Below the pieces are notes generated by a model. It was not told where the DNA came from and did not search any database. It was given only the letters and a program-made list of their open reading frames with translations. The translations under genes and the position numbers were made by a program. Shown one piece after another: positions 20,132-29,200 of a stretch of DNA of 64,000 bases. The first letter of the stretch is position 1; every line of letters begins with the position of its first letter. Origin of the DNA: Sphingomonadaceae bacterium 3R27C6 (GTDB taxonomy: Bacteria > Pseudomonadota > Alphaproteobacteria > Sphingomonadales > Sphingomonadaceae); NCBI GenBank assembly GCA_005503215.1, contig SCNS01000015.1, positions 51,495 to 115,494 of the forward strand, in the 5' to 3' direction.

Positions 20132-20692
20132 ATGCAGCCACATATGACCGCGGCCGAAGTCACGCAGTTCGAGCTGCAACTTGCGGGGCGTTCATCCCTG
20201 CTCGAATTCGGCTGCGGCGAAAGCACGGTCGTCGCGGCGCGGCAGGTACGCCGGATCGTCAGCGTCGACAGCGATCCCGCCTGGCTCGCGAAGGTCCAGG
20301 CCGACGTCGGGCGCGAAGTCGTCGAATTCACGCCCTTTCACGTCGACATCGGCCCCGTCGGCGAATGGGGCTATCCGGCGGACGAAAGCCGGATCCGCGA
20401 TTGGCCGCATTATCACACCGATATATGGCGCAACGTGCAGGGCAGCCCCGATGCGGTGCTGATCGACGGGCGCTTTCGTGTCGCTTGCCTGTTGCAGGCG
20501 ATCATCCACTGCAAACCCGATTGCGTCTTTCTGTTCCACGATTTTCAGGACCGGCCGCAATATCAAGGCGTGCTTCGCCATGTCGATGTGCTGGCGCGCG
20601 TCGACACGCTCGCGGTGATGCGCGCGAAGCTACAGGTCGACGGCACGGCGGTTCTGCACGACCTGTTCGACCATTATCTGATCCCCGATTGA
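20132..20692 (+). CDS. class I SAM-methyltransferase-like protein
   Basis: A 186-residue protein with the start of a Rossmann methyltransferase-like fold: LLEFGCGESTVVAA resembles motif I and VSVDSDPAWLAKV motif II. The later part contains DAVLIDGRFRVACLL and FLFHDFQDR, similar to glycan- or sugar-associated methyltransferase-like proteins. The ATG at 20132 follows GGAGGGA. No methyl acceptor can be proposed. The GNAT gene follows 32 bases later on the same strand. Confidence 0.65.
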   Translation: MQPHMTAAEVTQFELQLAGRSSLLEFGCGESTVVAARQVRRIVSVDSDPAWLAKVQADVGREVVEFTPFHVDIGPVGEWGYPADESRIRDWPHYHTDIWRNVQGSPDAVLIDGRFRVACLLQAIIHCKPDCVFLFHDFQDRPQYQGVLRHVDVLARVDTLAVMRAKLQVDGTAVLHDLFDHYLIPD

Positions 20693-20724
20693 CCGCCCGG
20701 GCCGGCTTCGGCACACCCGCGCCC

Positions 20725-21267
20725 ATGTCCGTCAAAGCTTTTACCGCACCGCCTGTCATCGAAACCGAACGCTTGCGCCTGCGTCCGGGGCGCCTGTCCG
20801 ACAAGGACGTCCATATCGAGATGTGGGCCGACGAACGCGTCACGCGCTTCATCGGCGGCGAACCGCGCACGCCCGACGTCAGCTGGGGAAAATTTTTAAG
20901 CTCGGCGGGGCTGTGGCCGGTGATGGGGTTCGGTTATTGGGTGTTCGCCGACAAGGCCAGCGACGTGCTCGTCGGTATGGGCGGCTTAAGCTATTTCTGC
21001 CGCGGCATGCCCGAACTCGAAGGAGCGCCCGAGGCGGGCTGGGCGTTCGATGCCGATCATTGGGGCGCCGGCTATGCGACCGAAGCGATGACCGCGGCAC
21101 TCGGCTGGGCCGACGCGAACCTCGACGCCAAGGAAGTGCGCTGCATCATCGACGTGGGCAACGACGCCTCGGAACGCGTGTCGGCGAAGCTCGGTTTCCG
21201 CCGTATCGGCGAAAGCGACGCACTAGGGCATGTCGTCGCGGTCTATTCGCGGCCCAAGGGCGGCTAA
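20725..21267 (+). CDS. GNAT-family N-acetyltransferase
   Basis: A 180-residue acetyltransferase of the RimJ/RimL type. It starts with the typical IETERLRLRPGRLSD and has the acetyl-CoA loop region HWGAGYATEAM followed by AKLGFRRIGES. These features fit transfer of acetyl groups to an amine, substrate unknown. It lies 32 bases after the methyltransferase-like gene and its last 4 bases overlap the convergent NfeD gene. Confidence 0.88.
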   Translation: MSVKAFTAPPVIETERLRLRPGRLSDKDVHIEMWADERVTRFIGGEPRTPDVSWGKFLSSAGLWPVMGFGYWVFADKASDVLVGMGGLSYFCRGMPELEGAPEAGWAFDADHWGAGYATEAMTAALGWADANLDAKEVRCIIDVGNDASERVSAKLGFRRIGESDALGHVVAVYSRPKGG

Positions 21268-21710
21268 ACCGCCTCGACCACCAGCACGTTGCCGTCGGCG
21301 CTGACGACGCGGACCTTCGCACCTTCGGCCACATCCGGGCCGCGCACCGGCCATTCGCCGTCGCCAACCTTCGCGCGGCCGCGCCCGTCCTCGATCGCCT
21401 GGGTCACCGTCAGCACTTCACCGATCAGGCGGCCGCCGCGCTGGTTGAGATGCGGGTCGGCCGACGTGATCGGGTTCGCTTTTAGCCAGCGGCGCGCGCC
21501 ATAAAGCGCGATGAACGACAGGACGGCAAAGACGCCGAGCTGCAACGGAATGCTCAGCGGGACGATCCACGCGATCGCGCCGGTGACGATCGCCGCGGCA
21601 CCCAGCCAGATCAGGAAGAACCCCGGCGCGACGATCTCGGCGGCGGCGAGCAGCACGCCGAGCGACAGCCACGCCCAATGCGGTTCCATGTTCGTCAGCC
21701 AATCGGGCAT
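21264..21710 (-). CDS. NfeD family membrane protein
   Basis: A 148-residue NfeD-like protein: two to three membrane helices in the first half (WLSLGVLLAAAEIVAPGFFL, IVTGAIAWIVPLS, VFAVLSFIALYGA) and a C-terminal OB-fold domain (GEVLTVTQAIEDGRGRAKVG). NfeD proteins pair with SPFH proteins. Its ATG at 21710 lies one base past the stop of the SPFH gene, so the two are coupled in one operon. The role is probably in membrane microdomain organisation. Confidence 0.88.
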   Translation of the reverse strand: MPDWLTNMEPHWAWLSLGVLLAAAEIVAPGFFLIWLGAAAIVTGAIAWIVPLSIPLQLGVFAVLSFIALYGARRWLKANPITSADPHLNQRGGRLIGEVLTVTQAIEDGRGRAKVGDGEWPVRGPDVAEGAKVRVVSADGNVLVVEAV

Positions 21711-21711
21711 G

Positions 21712-22623
21712 TCAGGCTCCCTTGCGTTCGAGCGCATCCTTCGCGAGTTCGCCGATCCCGCCCAATGTGCCGATCAGCTGCGTCGCCTCGACCGGGAACA
21801 GGATCGTCTTGGCGTTCGGGCTCGTCGCGAACTGGCTGACCGCCTCGACATATTTTTGCGCGATGAAGTAATTGATCGCCTGCGCATTGCCGCCCGCGAT
21901 CGCGTCCGACACCATCTGCGTCGCCTTGGCTTCGGCTTCGGCTTCGCGTTCGCGCGCCTCCGCGTCGCGGAACGCGGCTTCGCGGCGCCCTTCGGCCTGC
22001 AGGATCTGGCCCTGCTTCTCGCCCTCGGCGCGCAGGATTTCCGACGCGCGCATGCCCTCGGCCTCGAGGATGTTGGCGCGCTTTTCGCGCTCGGCCTTCA
22101 TCTGCCGCGCCATCGCGTTCGAAATGTCGGCGGGCGGGCGGATGTCCTTGATTTCGACGCGGGTGATCTTGACCCCCCAGGGCGAGGTTGCCTCGTCGAC
22201 CACGACGAGCAGGCGCGCGTTGATATGATCACGCTTCGACAGCGTCTCGTCGAGGTCCATCGACCCCATCACGGTGCGCAGGTTCGTCGTCGTCAGGTTC
22301 ATGATTGCCAGATACAGGTCGCTGACCTCATAAGCCGCGCGCGCGGCATCGAGCACCTGGAAGAAGACGACGCCGTCGACCGCGACCATCGCATTGTCCT
22401 TGGTGATGATTTCCTGGCCCGGAATGTCGAGCACCTGCTCCATCATGTTCACCTTGCGACCGACGCGGTCGAAGATCGGCATGATGAAGTTCAGCCCCGG
22501 CTGCGCGGTGTGCGTGTAGCGGCCAAAGCGTTCGATCGTATAGGCAAAGCCCTGCCGGACCGGGGTCAGCGCCCAGATCAGGAACACCAGTGCCAAAACT
22601 ACCAGTGCAAGTGCGAAATACAT
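21712..22623 (-). CDS. SPFH/band 7 (stomatin, QmcA-like) protein
   Basis: A 303-residue stomatin/QmcA-type protein with one N-terminal membrane helix ([15 protein letters not shown]), then the SPFH domain ([53 protein letters not shown]). A glutamate/alanine-rich coiled coil follows at about 175-240. Such proteins assemble into membrane rings with a partner NfeD protein or protease. The NfeD gene is immediately downstream. The upstream neighbour, a CoA-ester lyase, is divergent. Confidence 0.92.
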   Translation of the reverse strand: MYFALALVVLALVFLIWALTPVRQGFAYTIERFGRYTHTAQPGLNFIMPIFDRVGRKVNMMEQVLDIPGQEIITKDNAMVAVDGVVFFQVLDAARAAYEVSDLYLAIMNLTTTNLRTVMGSMDLDETLSKRDHINARLLVVVDEATSPWGVKITRVEIKDIRPPADISNAMARQMKAEREKRANILEAEGMRASEILRAEGEKQGQILQAEGRREAAFRDAEAREREAEAEAKATQMVSDAIAGGNAQAINYFIAQKYVEAVSQFATSPNAKTILFPVEATQLIGTLGGIGELAKDALERKGA

Positions 22624-22703
22624 CGAATACCCCCCTCAGCAATTTCCGTCTGCAACCGCCTTCCTTATTGCGGCAATGGTCCGGCTGCGCCACAGAAAAG
22701 CAT

Positions 22704-23516
22704 ATGACGCCAAGTGACTATCCGCCGCGCTCCTTGCTCTATGTCCCCGGATCGAACGCGCGCGCGCTCGAAAAGGCGGGCGGGCTTGCCGCCGACCTGC
22801 TGATCATCGACCTCGAGGATGCGGTGCCCGCGGACCGCAAGGACGAAGCACGCGCTGCGATGCGCGCCGCGGTGGCGGCCGGCTTTGCGGGCAAGCGCGT
22901 CGCGGTGCGCGTGAATGCGACGGGGGCGGCTGAACAGGCGGCCGACATCGCCGCGCTGGCCGGGCTGCAGCTCGACGCGCTGGTGCTTCCGAAAGTCGAT
23001 GCGCCGTCCGATCTCGATCCGCTGCGCGGCCTCGGTCTGCCGGTCTTCGCGATGATCGAGACGCCGGCGGCCATTTATGCCGCGCGCGACATCGCCGCCG
23101 ATCCGGCAGTCAGCGGCTTGATCGCCGGGCTCAACGACCTCGCGCACGAACTCAAACTGCCCGACGGTATGGATCGCGGGGCGATGAGCCATGCGATCCA
23201 GGCGATCGTCCTCGCTGCGCGGGCGGGCGGCGTCTGGGGTTTCGACGGCGTCTATAATGCGATCGACGATGCCGCGGGTTTCGCGGCCGAGGCGGCCGAA
23301 GGACGACGGCTCGGTTTCGATGGCAAGACGTTGATCCACCCGTCGCAGGTCGATCCGTGCAACGCCGCCTTTGCCCCGTCCGAACGCGAGATCGCGGCCG
23401 CCGGGGCACTCGTTGCCGCGGCGACGGGCGGGGCACAGCGGCACGACGGGCGGATGATCGAGGATATGCATGTCGCCGCGGCGCGGGCGTTGCTCGAACG
23501 GGCGGGGCGAGCCTGA
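22704..23516 (+). CDS. HpcH/HpaI aldolase-family CoA ester lyase (CitE-like)
   Basis: A 270-residue citrate lyase beta-like protein. Family features: RSLLYVPGSNARALEKA near the N-terminus, DLEDAVP metal/substrate region, LVLPKVD, IETPAA (with the glutamate metal ligand) and KTLIHPSQV at the C-terminus. Stand-alone members cleave malyl- or citramalyl-CoA or related thioesters; which one is unknown. The ATG at 22704 is the start that gives the family N-terminus. A repeat follows the gene. Confidence 0.9.
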   Translation: MTPSDYPPRSLLYVPGSNARALEKAGGLAADLLIIDLEDAVPADRKDEARAAMRAAVAAGFAGKRVAVRVNATGAAEQAADIAALAGLQLDALVLPKVDAPSDLDPLRGLGLPVFAMIETPAAIYAARDIAADPAVSGLIAGLNDLAHELKLPDGMDRGAMSHAIQAIVLAARAGGVWGFDGVYNAIDDAAGFAAEAAEGRRLGFDGKTLIHPSQVDPCNAAFAPSEREIAAAGALVAAATGGAQRHDGRMIEDMHVAAARALLERAGRA

Positions 23517-23518
23517 AG

Positions 23519-23637
23519 CTCCCCTCCCGCTTGCGGGAGGGGCAGCGAGACTTGCGAGCTTGCTCGTTAGTCGCAGCGGGGTGGGCAAATGCAATGTTGC
23601 TACCCACCCCCGACCCCTCCCGCAGGCGGGAGGGGAG
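23519..23637. repeat. dispersed intergenic repeat, short copy
   Basis: Between two plus-strand genes. Its ends are palindromes of the CCCCTCCCGC.TGCGGGAGGGG type in opposite orientation. Read in reverse complement it matches 9914-10010 through the shared core (GGTGGGTAGCA/GGTGGGCAGCA, CCCACCCCGCTGCGACTA, AAGCTCGCAAGTCTCGCT), but lacks the branched insert found in the other copy. This shows a mobile or amplified repeat family with at least two copies here. Confidence 0.85.
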
Positions 23638-23710
23638 AAGCACGGCCGCCGTTCGTCTTTCGACGAACGTGCCTTGCCGGGCGGCGGCGGAAATGCCATG
23701 CGGCGGCGCC

Positions 23711-25213
23711 ATGAAAACCACCCGTTTCCACGCCGCCGTCGCGGCCGTCGCCCTCCTCGCCATCGCCCCCGCTGCTTCGGCCGCGCCTGCCAAGGGCGAC
23801 GCGCCGATCACGGAGGCCCAGCTCGCCGATCATATCAAAATCCTCGCGAGCGACGCGTTCGAAGGCCGTGCGCCGGGAACCGAGGGCGAGGACCGCACGA
23901 TTGCCTATATCGTCGGCGAATGGGCGAAGGCGGGGCTCGAAGCTGTTCCGGGCAGCGCAACGCCCTGGCTCCAGCCCGTACCTTTCGTCGAAACGCAGGC
24001 GCTCGGCGGCAGTGCGAAGTTCAAGGTCAACGGCCGCGACTTCACGCTGGAGGATGACGGGCTCATCCTGAGCAGCCGCGACGCGTCGGCCTCGTTTGCC
24101 GATCTTCCCGCCGTATTCGTCGGCTATGGCGTCGACGGCGCGGGCAAGGTCAATGCCGACGTCAAGGGCAAGCTGGCGATCATGCTGTTCGACAATGTCC
24201 CCTTCGGCGACAAGCTGCCGCGCTATCGCGAACGGCGCCAGATGCTCGCCGATGCCGGCGCGAGCGCCGTGCTGGTGATCGCCACCGACGCGGTGCCGTG
24301 GGCGCAGCTCCGCGAAAGCGCCGGCGCCAAGTCGATGCGCCTTGCGAGCGCCAAGCCCGGTGCGCCGGTCAGCGGCTTCCTGTCGCTCGAGGCGGCCGAT
24401 GCCTTGCTCAAAAAGGCGGGGCAGGATGGCGGCGCGCTGCGCGAAGCCGCGAAATCGCCCGATTACAAGGGCGCCGCGCTGCCCGTGACCGCCGACATCA
24501 CGGCGAAATCGACCACGCGTCCCTTTGCCAGCAACAACATCATCGCCAAGCTTCCCGGCGCCAAGCCCGACGGCAAGGCGATCCTGTTCCTCGGTCACTG
24601 GGACCATCTCGGCATTTGCGAGCCCGAAGGCGCTGCCGATCGCATCTGCAACGGCGCGGTCGACAATGCGAGCGGCATTGCGGTGCTGATCGAGGTCGCC
24701 AAGCGGCTGGGTTCGGGCGCGCGTCCCGACCGCGACATCTATTTCATGGCGACGACGGCCGAAGAAAAGGGCCTGCTCGGCGCGCATTATTTCGCCGATC
24801 ATCCGGTCGTGCCGCTGTCGGACATCACCGTTGCGCTCAACATCGACACGATCGCGATTTCGCCGCGCGGCACGCCGGTCGCGACGATCGGGCGCGGCAA
24901 GCCCGCCTATGACGCCGTGGTGCGCGAGGCGGCGAAGAAGCTCGGCCGCAAGCTCGACGAGGATGGCGAGGCCGACGCCTTCATCCAGCGGCAGGACGGC
25001 TGGGCTTTGGGCGCCAAGGGCGTGACGTCGCTGATGGTCGGCGGCAGCTTCTCCGACATGAAGCTGCTCGAAGCCTTCCTCGGCAGTGACTATCACAGCG
25101 CGGCGGACAATTTCTCGGACAAGATCCCGCTCGGCGGCGCGGCCGAAGATGCCGACCTGCATGTCGCGATCGGCCGGGCGTTCGCCGATACGAAGCGGTG
25201 GCCGGGTAAGTAA
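23711..25213 (+). CDS. exported M28-family metallopeptidase
   Basis: A 500-residue secreted zinc peptidase. The signal peptide is MKTTRFHAAVAAVALLAIAP with AASA as cleavage region. A PA-like domain appears at about 100-240, and the M28 catalytic domain follows with GHWDHLG, NGAVDNASG, TTAEEKGLLG, NIDTIA and YHSAADNF supplying the two-zinc ligands and the catalytic glutamate. It probably acts as an aminopeptidase in the periplasm or outside. It is convergent with the small membrane protein gene. Confidence 0.92.
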   Translation: MKTTRFHAAVAAVALLAIAPAASAAPAKGDAPITEAQLADHIKILASDAFEGRAPGTEGEDRTIAYIVGEWAKAGLEAVPGSATPWLQPVPFVETQALGGSAKFKVNGRDFTLEDDGLILSSRDASASFADLPAVFVGYGVDGAGKVNADVKGKLAIMLFDNVPFGDKLPRYRERRQMLADAGASAVLVIATDAVPWAQLRESAGAKSMRLASAKPGAPVSGFLSLEAADALLKKAGQDGGALREAAKSPDYKGAALPVTADITAKSTTRPFASNNIIAKLPGAKPDGKAILFLGHWDHLGICEPEGAADRICNGAVDNASGIAVLIEVAKRLGSGARPDRDIYFMATTAEEKGLLGAHYFADHPVVPLSDITVALNIDTIAISPRGTPVATIGRGKPAYDAVVREAAKKLGRKLDEDGEADAFIQRQDGWALGAKGVTSLMVGGSFSDMKLLEAFLGSDYHSAADNFSDKIPLGGAAEDADLHVAIGRAFADTKRWPGK

Positions 25214-25226
25214 CCCGGCCCGCCGC

Positions 25227-25397
25227 TCAGCGGGTCAGAACGAAGTAACCGACGTAGAACCAGCTGAAGATGCCGTGGATGATCGCCCACAGCACCGATT
25301 TGTGCGTCGTAAAGCTGATCGCGATCGCCAATGCGCTGCCGAAGCCGATCCCGTTGCGGATCGCTTCATGGCGCACGACAATCCGCCGTTCGGTCAT
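25227..25397 (-). CDS. small membrane protein of 56 residues coupled to DAHP synthase
   Basis: A short gene with a full open frame: [18 protein letters not shown], then hydrophobic [11 protein letters not shown] and a second hydrophobic segment ([20 protein letters not shown]) ending TR. Two membrane helices with a basic N-terminus are predicted. Its ATG overlaps the stop of the DAHP synthase gene by 4 bases (ATGA), which strongly supports translation by coupling. No family is recognised. The pattern of residues, the overlap and the good coding appearance argue that it is real. Confidence 0.75.
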   Translation of the reverse strand: MTERRIVVRHEAIRNGIGFGSALAIAISFTTHKSVLWAIIHGIFSWFYVGYFVLTR

Positions 25398-26767
25398 GCC
25401 GCCTGTTTCGCCCGATCTGCCATTTCCTGATTGAGCATTTCCGCCAGCAGGAACGCGAGTTCGAGGCTCTGTCCCGCGTTGAGCCGCGGATCACAATGCG
25501 TGTGGTAGCGGTCGGCGAGATCCATCTGGGTCACGTCCATCGCGCCGCCGGTGCATTCGGTGACATTCTGGCCGGTCATCTCGATATGGATGCCGCCACC
25601 ATGCGTGCCCTCGGCGCGATGCACGGCGAAGAAGCCGCGCACTTCGGCGAGGATACGTTCGAACGGGCGCGTCTTGTAGCCGTTGGGCGTCTTGATGACA
25701 TTGCCGTGCATCGGGTCGCACGACCAGACGACGGGGTGACCCGATTCCTTCACCGCGCGCACCAGCTTGGGCAGATGCGCCTCGATCTTGTCGTGGCCGT
25801 AACGCGTGATCAGCGTCATGCGGCCTGCGACATGGTTCGGGTTCAGCGTGTCGAGCAGGCGCAGCAGCACATCGGGCTCGAGGCTCGGGCCGCACTTCAT
25901 GCCGACCGGATTGCCGATCCCGCGCAGATATTCGATATGCGCGGAGCCTTCGAAGCGCGTGCGATCGCCGACCCACAGGAAGTGGCCCGAGGTGTCGTAC
26001 CAGCCGCCGGTCAGGCTGTCCTGACGGGTGAGCGCCTGCTCATAGGGGAGAAGCAGCGCTTCGTGACTGGTGTAGAAGCTCGTGCCCTTGATCTGCGGCA
26101 CCGTTTCGGGGGTCACGCCGCAAGCTTCCATGAAGGCGAGCGCTTCGGAAATCCGCGCCGCGGTTTCCTGATATTTCTTCGCCCACGGGCTGCGGTCCAT
26201 GAAGTCGTGCGTCCAGGCGTTGACCTGATGCAAATTTGCATAGCCGCCGTTCGCGAAGGCGCGCAGCAGGTTCAGCGTCGCCGCCGACTGGTTATACGCC
26301 TTGACCATGCGCTGCGGATCGGGCTCGCGGCCCGCTTCCTCGAACGCGATGTCGTTGATGATGTCGCCGCGATAGCTCGGCAGCGACACGCCATCGATAT
26401 CTTCCAGATCGGCCGAGCGCGGCTTGGCGAACTGGCCCGCCATGCGGCCGAGCTTCACCACGGGCATTTTCGACGCAAAGGTCAGCACGACCGCCATCTG
26501 GAGCAGCACGCGGAAGGTGTCGCGGATGTTGTTCGGATGGAATTCGGCAAAGCTTTCGGCGCAATCGCCACCCTGCAACAGGAACGCCTTGCCCTCGGCC
26601 ACACGGCCAAGGTCGGCGGTCAGGTCGCGCGCCTCGCCGGCAAACACCAGCGGCGGATAATTGCTGAGCTCGCGCTCGGCGGCCGCCAGCGCATCGGCGT
26701 CGCGATAGGTGGGAAGCTGGCGGGCCTCGTGCGAGCGCCAGCTATGCGGTTGCCAGTTTTTTGTCAT
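25394..26767 (-). CDS. aroG: 3-deoxy-7-phosphoheptulonate synthase, class II
   Basis: First enzyme of the shikimate pathway; joins phosphoenolpyruvate and erythrose 4-phosphate to DAHP. The 457-residue protein is of the plant-like class II type, with [42 protein letters not shown] and [13 protein letters not shown] stretches, here [11 protein letters not shown]. Feedback control cannot be read from the sequence. A 56-residue membrane protein gene overlaps its 3' end. The upstream gap of 259 bases to the divergent gene holds no further ORF that I can support. Confidence 0.95.
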   Translation of the reverse strand: MTKNWQPHSWRSHEARQLPTYRDADALAAAERELSNYPPLVFAGEARDLTADLGRVAEGKAFLLQGGDCAESFAEFHPNNIRDTFRVLLQMAVVLTFASKMPVVKLGRMAGQFAKPRSADLEDIDGVSLPSYRGDIINDIAFEEAGREPDPQRMVKAYNQSAATLNLLRAFANGGYANLHQVNAWTHDFMDRSPWAKKYQETAARISEALAFMEACGVTPETVPQIKGTSFYTSHEALLLPYEQALTRQDSLTGGWYDTSGHFLWVGDRTRFEGSAHIEYLRGIGNPVGMKCGPSLEPDVLLRLLDTLNPNHVAGRMTLITRYGHDKIEAHLPKLVRAVKESGHPVVWSCDPMHGNVIKTPNGYKTRPFERILAEVRGFFAVHRAEGTHGGGIHIEMTGQNVTECTGGAMDVTQMDLADRYHTHCDPRLNAGQSLELAFLLAEMLNQEMADRAKQAA

Positions 26768-27026
26768 CTGCCTAATCTTTTCGCGTTCGAATCGAGCGCC
26801 ACATGGCGCCTATGCCGCGCGGAAGCAATGTTTCCGGCACGAGCAAACCCGAAAATTAGCATTATCGTGACATTTGCGCACCTATGCTTTTCTTGAGAGA
26901 CCAAAACTGATAGTTTATTACGCGCTGCGGAAATGCGATTAGCCTCGCGCGACCAAGGCTTTTGGCTATCGACAACGTTATACACCCGGTGACCCGGGCT
27001 GGGGTCTCGACGCGAAGCGATTGGCT

Positions 27027-27704
27027 ATGGCGAATTTCGATTCCGCATGGTTCCTGTACGGGGCGCTGCTGCTCCTGTTGGCGACAAGTTTTGTCGTGCG
27101 GATCGACTATGTCCGTATCGGCCTTGCCGCGGCGGCGTTAGTGGCTTTGCCCTTGACCTTGTTTCGTGGGCCCGACGTCGGTTCCGGCCTGCTCGTGCTC
27201 GCGATCCTCGTCGTCAACATCGGCATTCTGGCGCGGCTGTGGCTACGCGGCACGAAGGTGTTGTTTTCGCCCGAAGAAGAGGAATTGCGCCGCCAGCATT
27301 TTTCCGGCCTCGGCACCGCGGCCGCGCGCGACCTGATCGATCAGGGGCACTGGATTTCGGCAAAGCGCGGCGAGGTGCTGATCCGTGAGAGTCAGGCTGC
27401 TCCCAGTCTTTTCTATTTGGCCGAGGGGCAGGCGGTGATCTTGCGCGACGGCGCCGAGATCGGGAGACTTTCGGACGGCGCACTGATCGGCGAAGCGACG
27501 GTGCTCGACGGCGCGCATGCGACCGGGACGGTGACGCTCGGCAGCAACGCGCGGTTGTGGTTCGTTCCCGCCGCGGCGCTGCGCGCCTATCTGGCGGCCA
27601 ATCCCGGGATCGCGGGCGCGCTTCACGAAGGTTTTGCGCGCGCGCTTCGCGGCAAGCTGGCGAGCGCGAACACGCGCATCGCCGAGCGGTCGGCGATTTT
27701 TTGA
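27027..27704 (+). CDS. membrane-anchored protein with a cyclic-nucleotide-binding-like domain
   Basis: A 225-residue protein with three membrane helices in the first 80 residues (WFLYGALLLLLATSFVV, IGLAAAALVALPLTLF, LLVLAILVVNIGILARLWL) and a C-terminal cNMP-binding-like beta-roll from about 105 on (GEVLIRES, LFYLAEGQAVILRDGAEIGRL, GALIGEATVLDGAHATGTVTL). This layout resembles Popeye-type proteins. Whether a nucleotide binds is unknown. The ATG at 27027 is used; a TTG two codons upstream is an alternative. Confidence 0.75.
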   Translation: MANFDSAWFLYGALLLLLATSFVVRIDYVRIGLAAAALVALPLTLFRGPDVGSGLLVLAILVVNIGILARLWLRGTKVLFSPEEEELRRQHFSGLGTAAARDLIDQGHWISAKRGEVLIRESQAAPSLFYLAEGQAVILRDGAEIGRLSDGALIGEATVLDGAHATGTVTLGSNARLWFVPAAALRAYLAANPGIAGALHEGFARALRGKLASANTRIAERSAIF

Positions 27705-27776
27705 GCCCAGCCTTTTCTTGGACCTAGTCTTCCCCGGCCTCGAAACTGCAACCCGCGCCTGCTAAGTCCTCGGTCC

Positions 27777-28127
27777 ATGACGATGATTCTCTATGGCATT
27801 TCGAACTGTGACACGGTGAAGAAGGCGCGGCGCTGGCTCGACGGGCAGGGCGTCGCCTATCGCTTTCACGATGTGCGCAAGGATGGGCTCGACGCCGCGC
27901 GGCTTCAGGGCTGGATCGACGCGCTCGGCTGGGAAAAGCTGCTCAACAAGGCGGGGACGACCTTTCGCAAGCTGCCCGACGTGCAAAAGGAAGGACTCGA
28001 TGCCGCGGCCGCCAAGGCGCTGATGCTCGACCAGCCGGCGATGATCCGCCGCCCGGTCGTCGAGGCCGCAGGCGACATCAGCGTCGGCTTTTCGGCCGAT
28101 GACTGGCAGGCGCGTTTTGCGGCATGA
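27777..28127 (+). CDS. ArsC/Spx-family reductase-like protein (YffB type)
   Basis: A 116-residue thioredoxin-fold protein. The N-terminal ILYGISNCDTVKKARRWL has the single active cysteine of the YffB/ArsC-like family (C11), and the C-terminal QPAMIRRPVVE matches the family's conserved RRPV. True arsenate reduction is not implied. Its stop overlaps the ATG of glpQ by 4 bases, so it opens a three-gene operon of reductase, phosphodiesterase and aldo/keto reductase. Confidence 0.88.
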   Translation: MTMILYGISNCDTVKKARRWLDGQGVAYRFHDVRKDGLDAARLQGWIDALGWEKLLNKAGTTFRKLPDVQKEGLDAAAAKALMLDQPAMIRRPVVEAAGDISVGFSADDWQARFAA

Positions 28128-29200
28128 TCCGTTCGCTCGCGGCGCTGCTGGCCTTCATGCTGCTCGCCGGTTGCGGGGCTGAGGTCGTGACCGCGCAGCC
28201 GACGCTCGATGGCCAGCCGCCGATCGTGATCGCGCATCGCGGCGCGTCGGGCGAACGCCCCGAACATACGCTGGCGGGTTACAAGCTCGCGATCGACCTC
28301 GGTGCCGACTATATCGAGCCCGATCTCGTGCTCACCAAGGACGGCGTGCTCGTTGCGCGGCACGAGAATGAGATTTCGGAAACGACCGACGTCTCCGCCC
28401 ATCCCGAATTCGCCGGCCGCAAGGCGACGAAGACGATCGACGGCCAAGAGGTCAGCGGCTGGTTCACCGAGGATTTCACACTGGCCGAACTCAAGACGCT
28501 GCGCGCCCGCGAAAGGCTGCCGAAGCTGCGCAGCACCGAATATGACGGGCAGTTCGAAATCCCGACCTTCGAGGAAATTCTGGCCCTGCTCGCCCAGGTG
28601 AACAAGGACCGGAAGAAGCCCGTCGGCGTCTATCCCGAAACGAAGCACCCGAGCTATTTCGTGTCGATCGGGCTGCCGCACGAGGCGCCTTTGCTCACGG
28701 TGCTCGATCGCTTCGGTTATCGCGGCCGCACCGCGCCGGTGTTTATCCAGAGCTTCGAGGTCGGCAATCTGATGGACCTGCGCGCCAAGAGCGATCTGCC
28801 TTTGATCCAGCTGATGGACGCCGAGGGCGGCCCCGCCGACCGACCCGGCACCAGCTATGCCGCCATGACGTCGCCCGCCGGGCTCAAAATGATCGCCGCC
28901 TATGCCAACGGCATCGGCCCGAACAAGGCGATGGTGATCCCGCGCGGCGCGCTCGGCCGGCTCGGCAAACCGACCGACCTGGTGCGCGACGCGCACGCCG
29001 CGGGGCTCAAGGTCCATCCGTGGACGTTCCGCCGCGAAAATTATTTCCTGCCGCTGGACGACAAGGGCGGGGTAAACCCGGCCGGACACGGCGATCTGGC
29101 TGGTGAGATCACCGCCTATCTGAAGACTGGCATCGACGGCCTGTTCAGCGACAATCCGCGCGAAGCGGCGGCGACGGTAAGGAAGGAAAGCGGACAATGA
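28124..29200 (+). CDS. glpQ: glycerophosphodiester phosphodiesterase, predicted lipoprotein
   Basis: A 358-residue GDPD enzyme that hydrolyses glycerophosphodiesters to glycerol 3-phosphate and an alcohol. The N-terminus is a lipoprotein signal (MIRSLAALLAFMLLAGC), so it is anchored at an envelope membrane. AHRGASGERPEHT carries the first catalytic histidine, and EPDLVLTKDG and HENE complete the metal site; the long form is like periplasmic GlpQ. Both ends overlap neighbours by 4 bases. Confidence 0.92.
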   Translation: MIRSLAALLAFMLLAGCGAEVVTAQPTLDGQPPIVIAHRGASGERPEHTLAGYKLAIDLGADYIEPDLVLTKDGVLVARHENEISETTDVSAHPEFAGRKATKTIDGQEVSGWFTEDFTLAELKTLRARERLPKLRSTEYDGQFEIPTFEEILALLAQVNKDRKKPVGVYPETKHPSYFVSIGLPHEAPLLTVLDRFGYRGRTAPVFIQSFEVGNLMDLRAKSDLPLIQLMDAEGGPADRPGTSYAAMTSPAGLKMIAAYANGIGPNKAMVIPRGALGRLGKPTDLVRDAHAAGLKVHPWTFRRENYFLPLDDKGGVNPAGHGDLAGEITAYLKTGIDGLFSDNPREAAATVRKESGQ

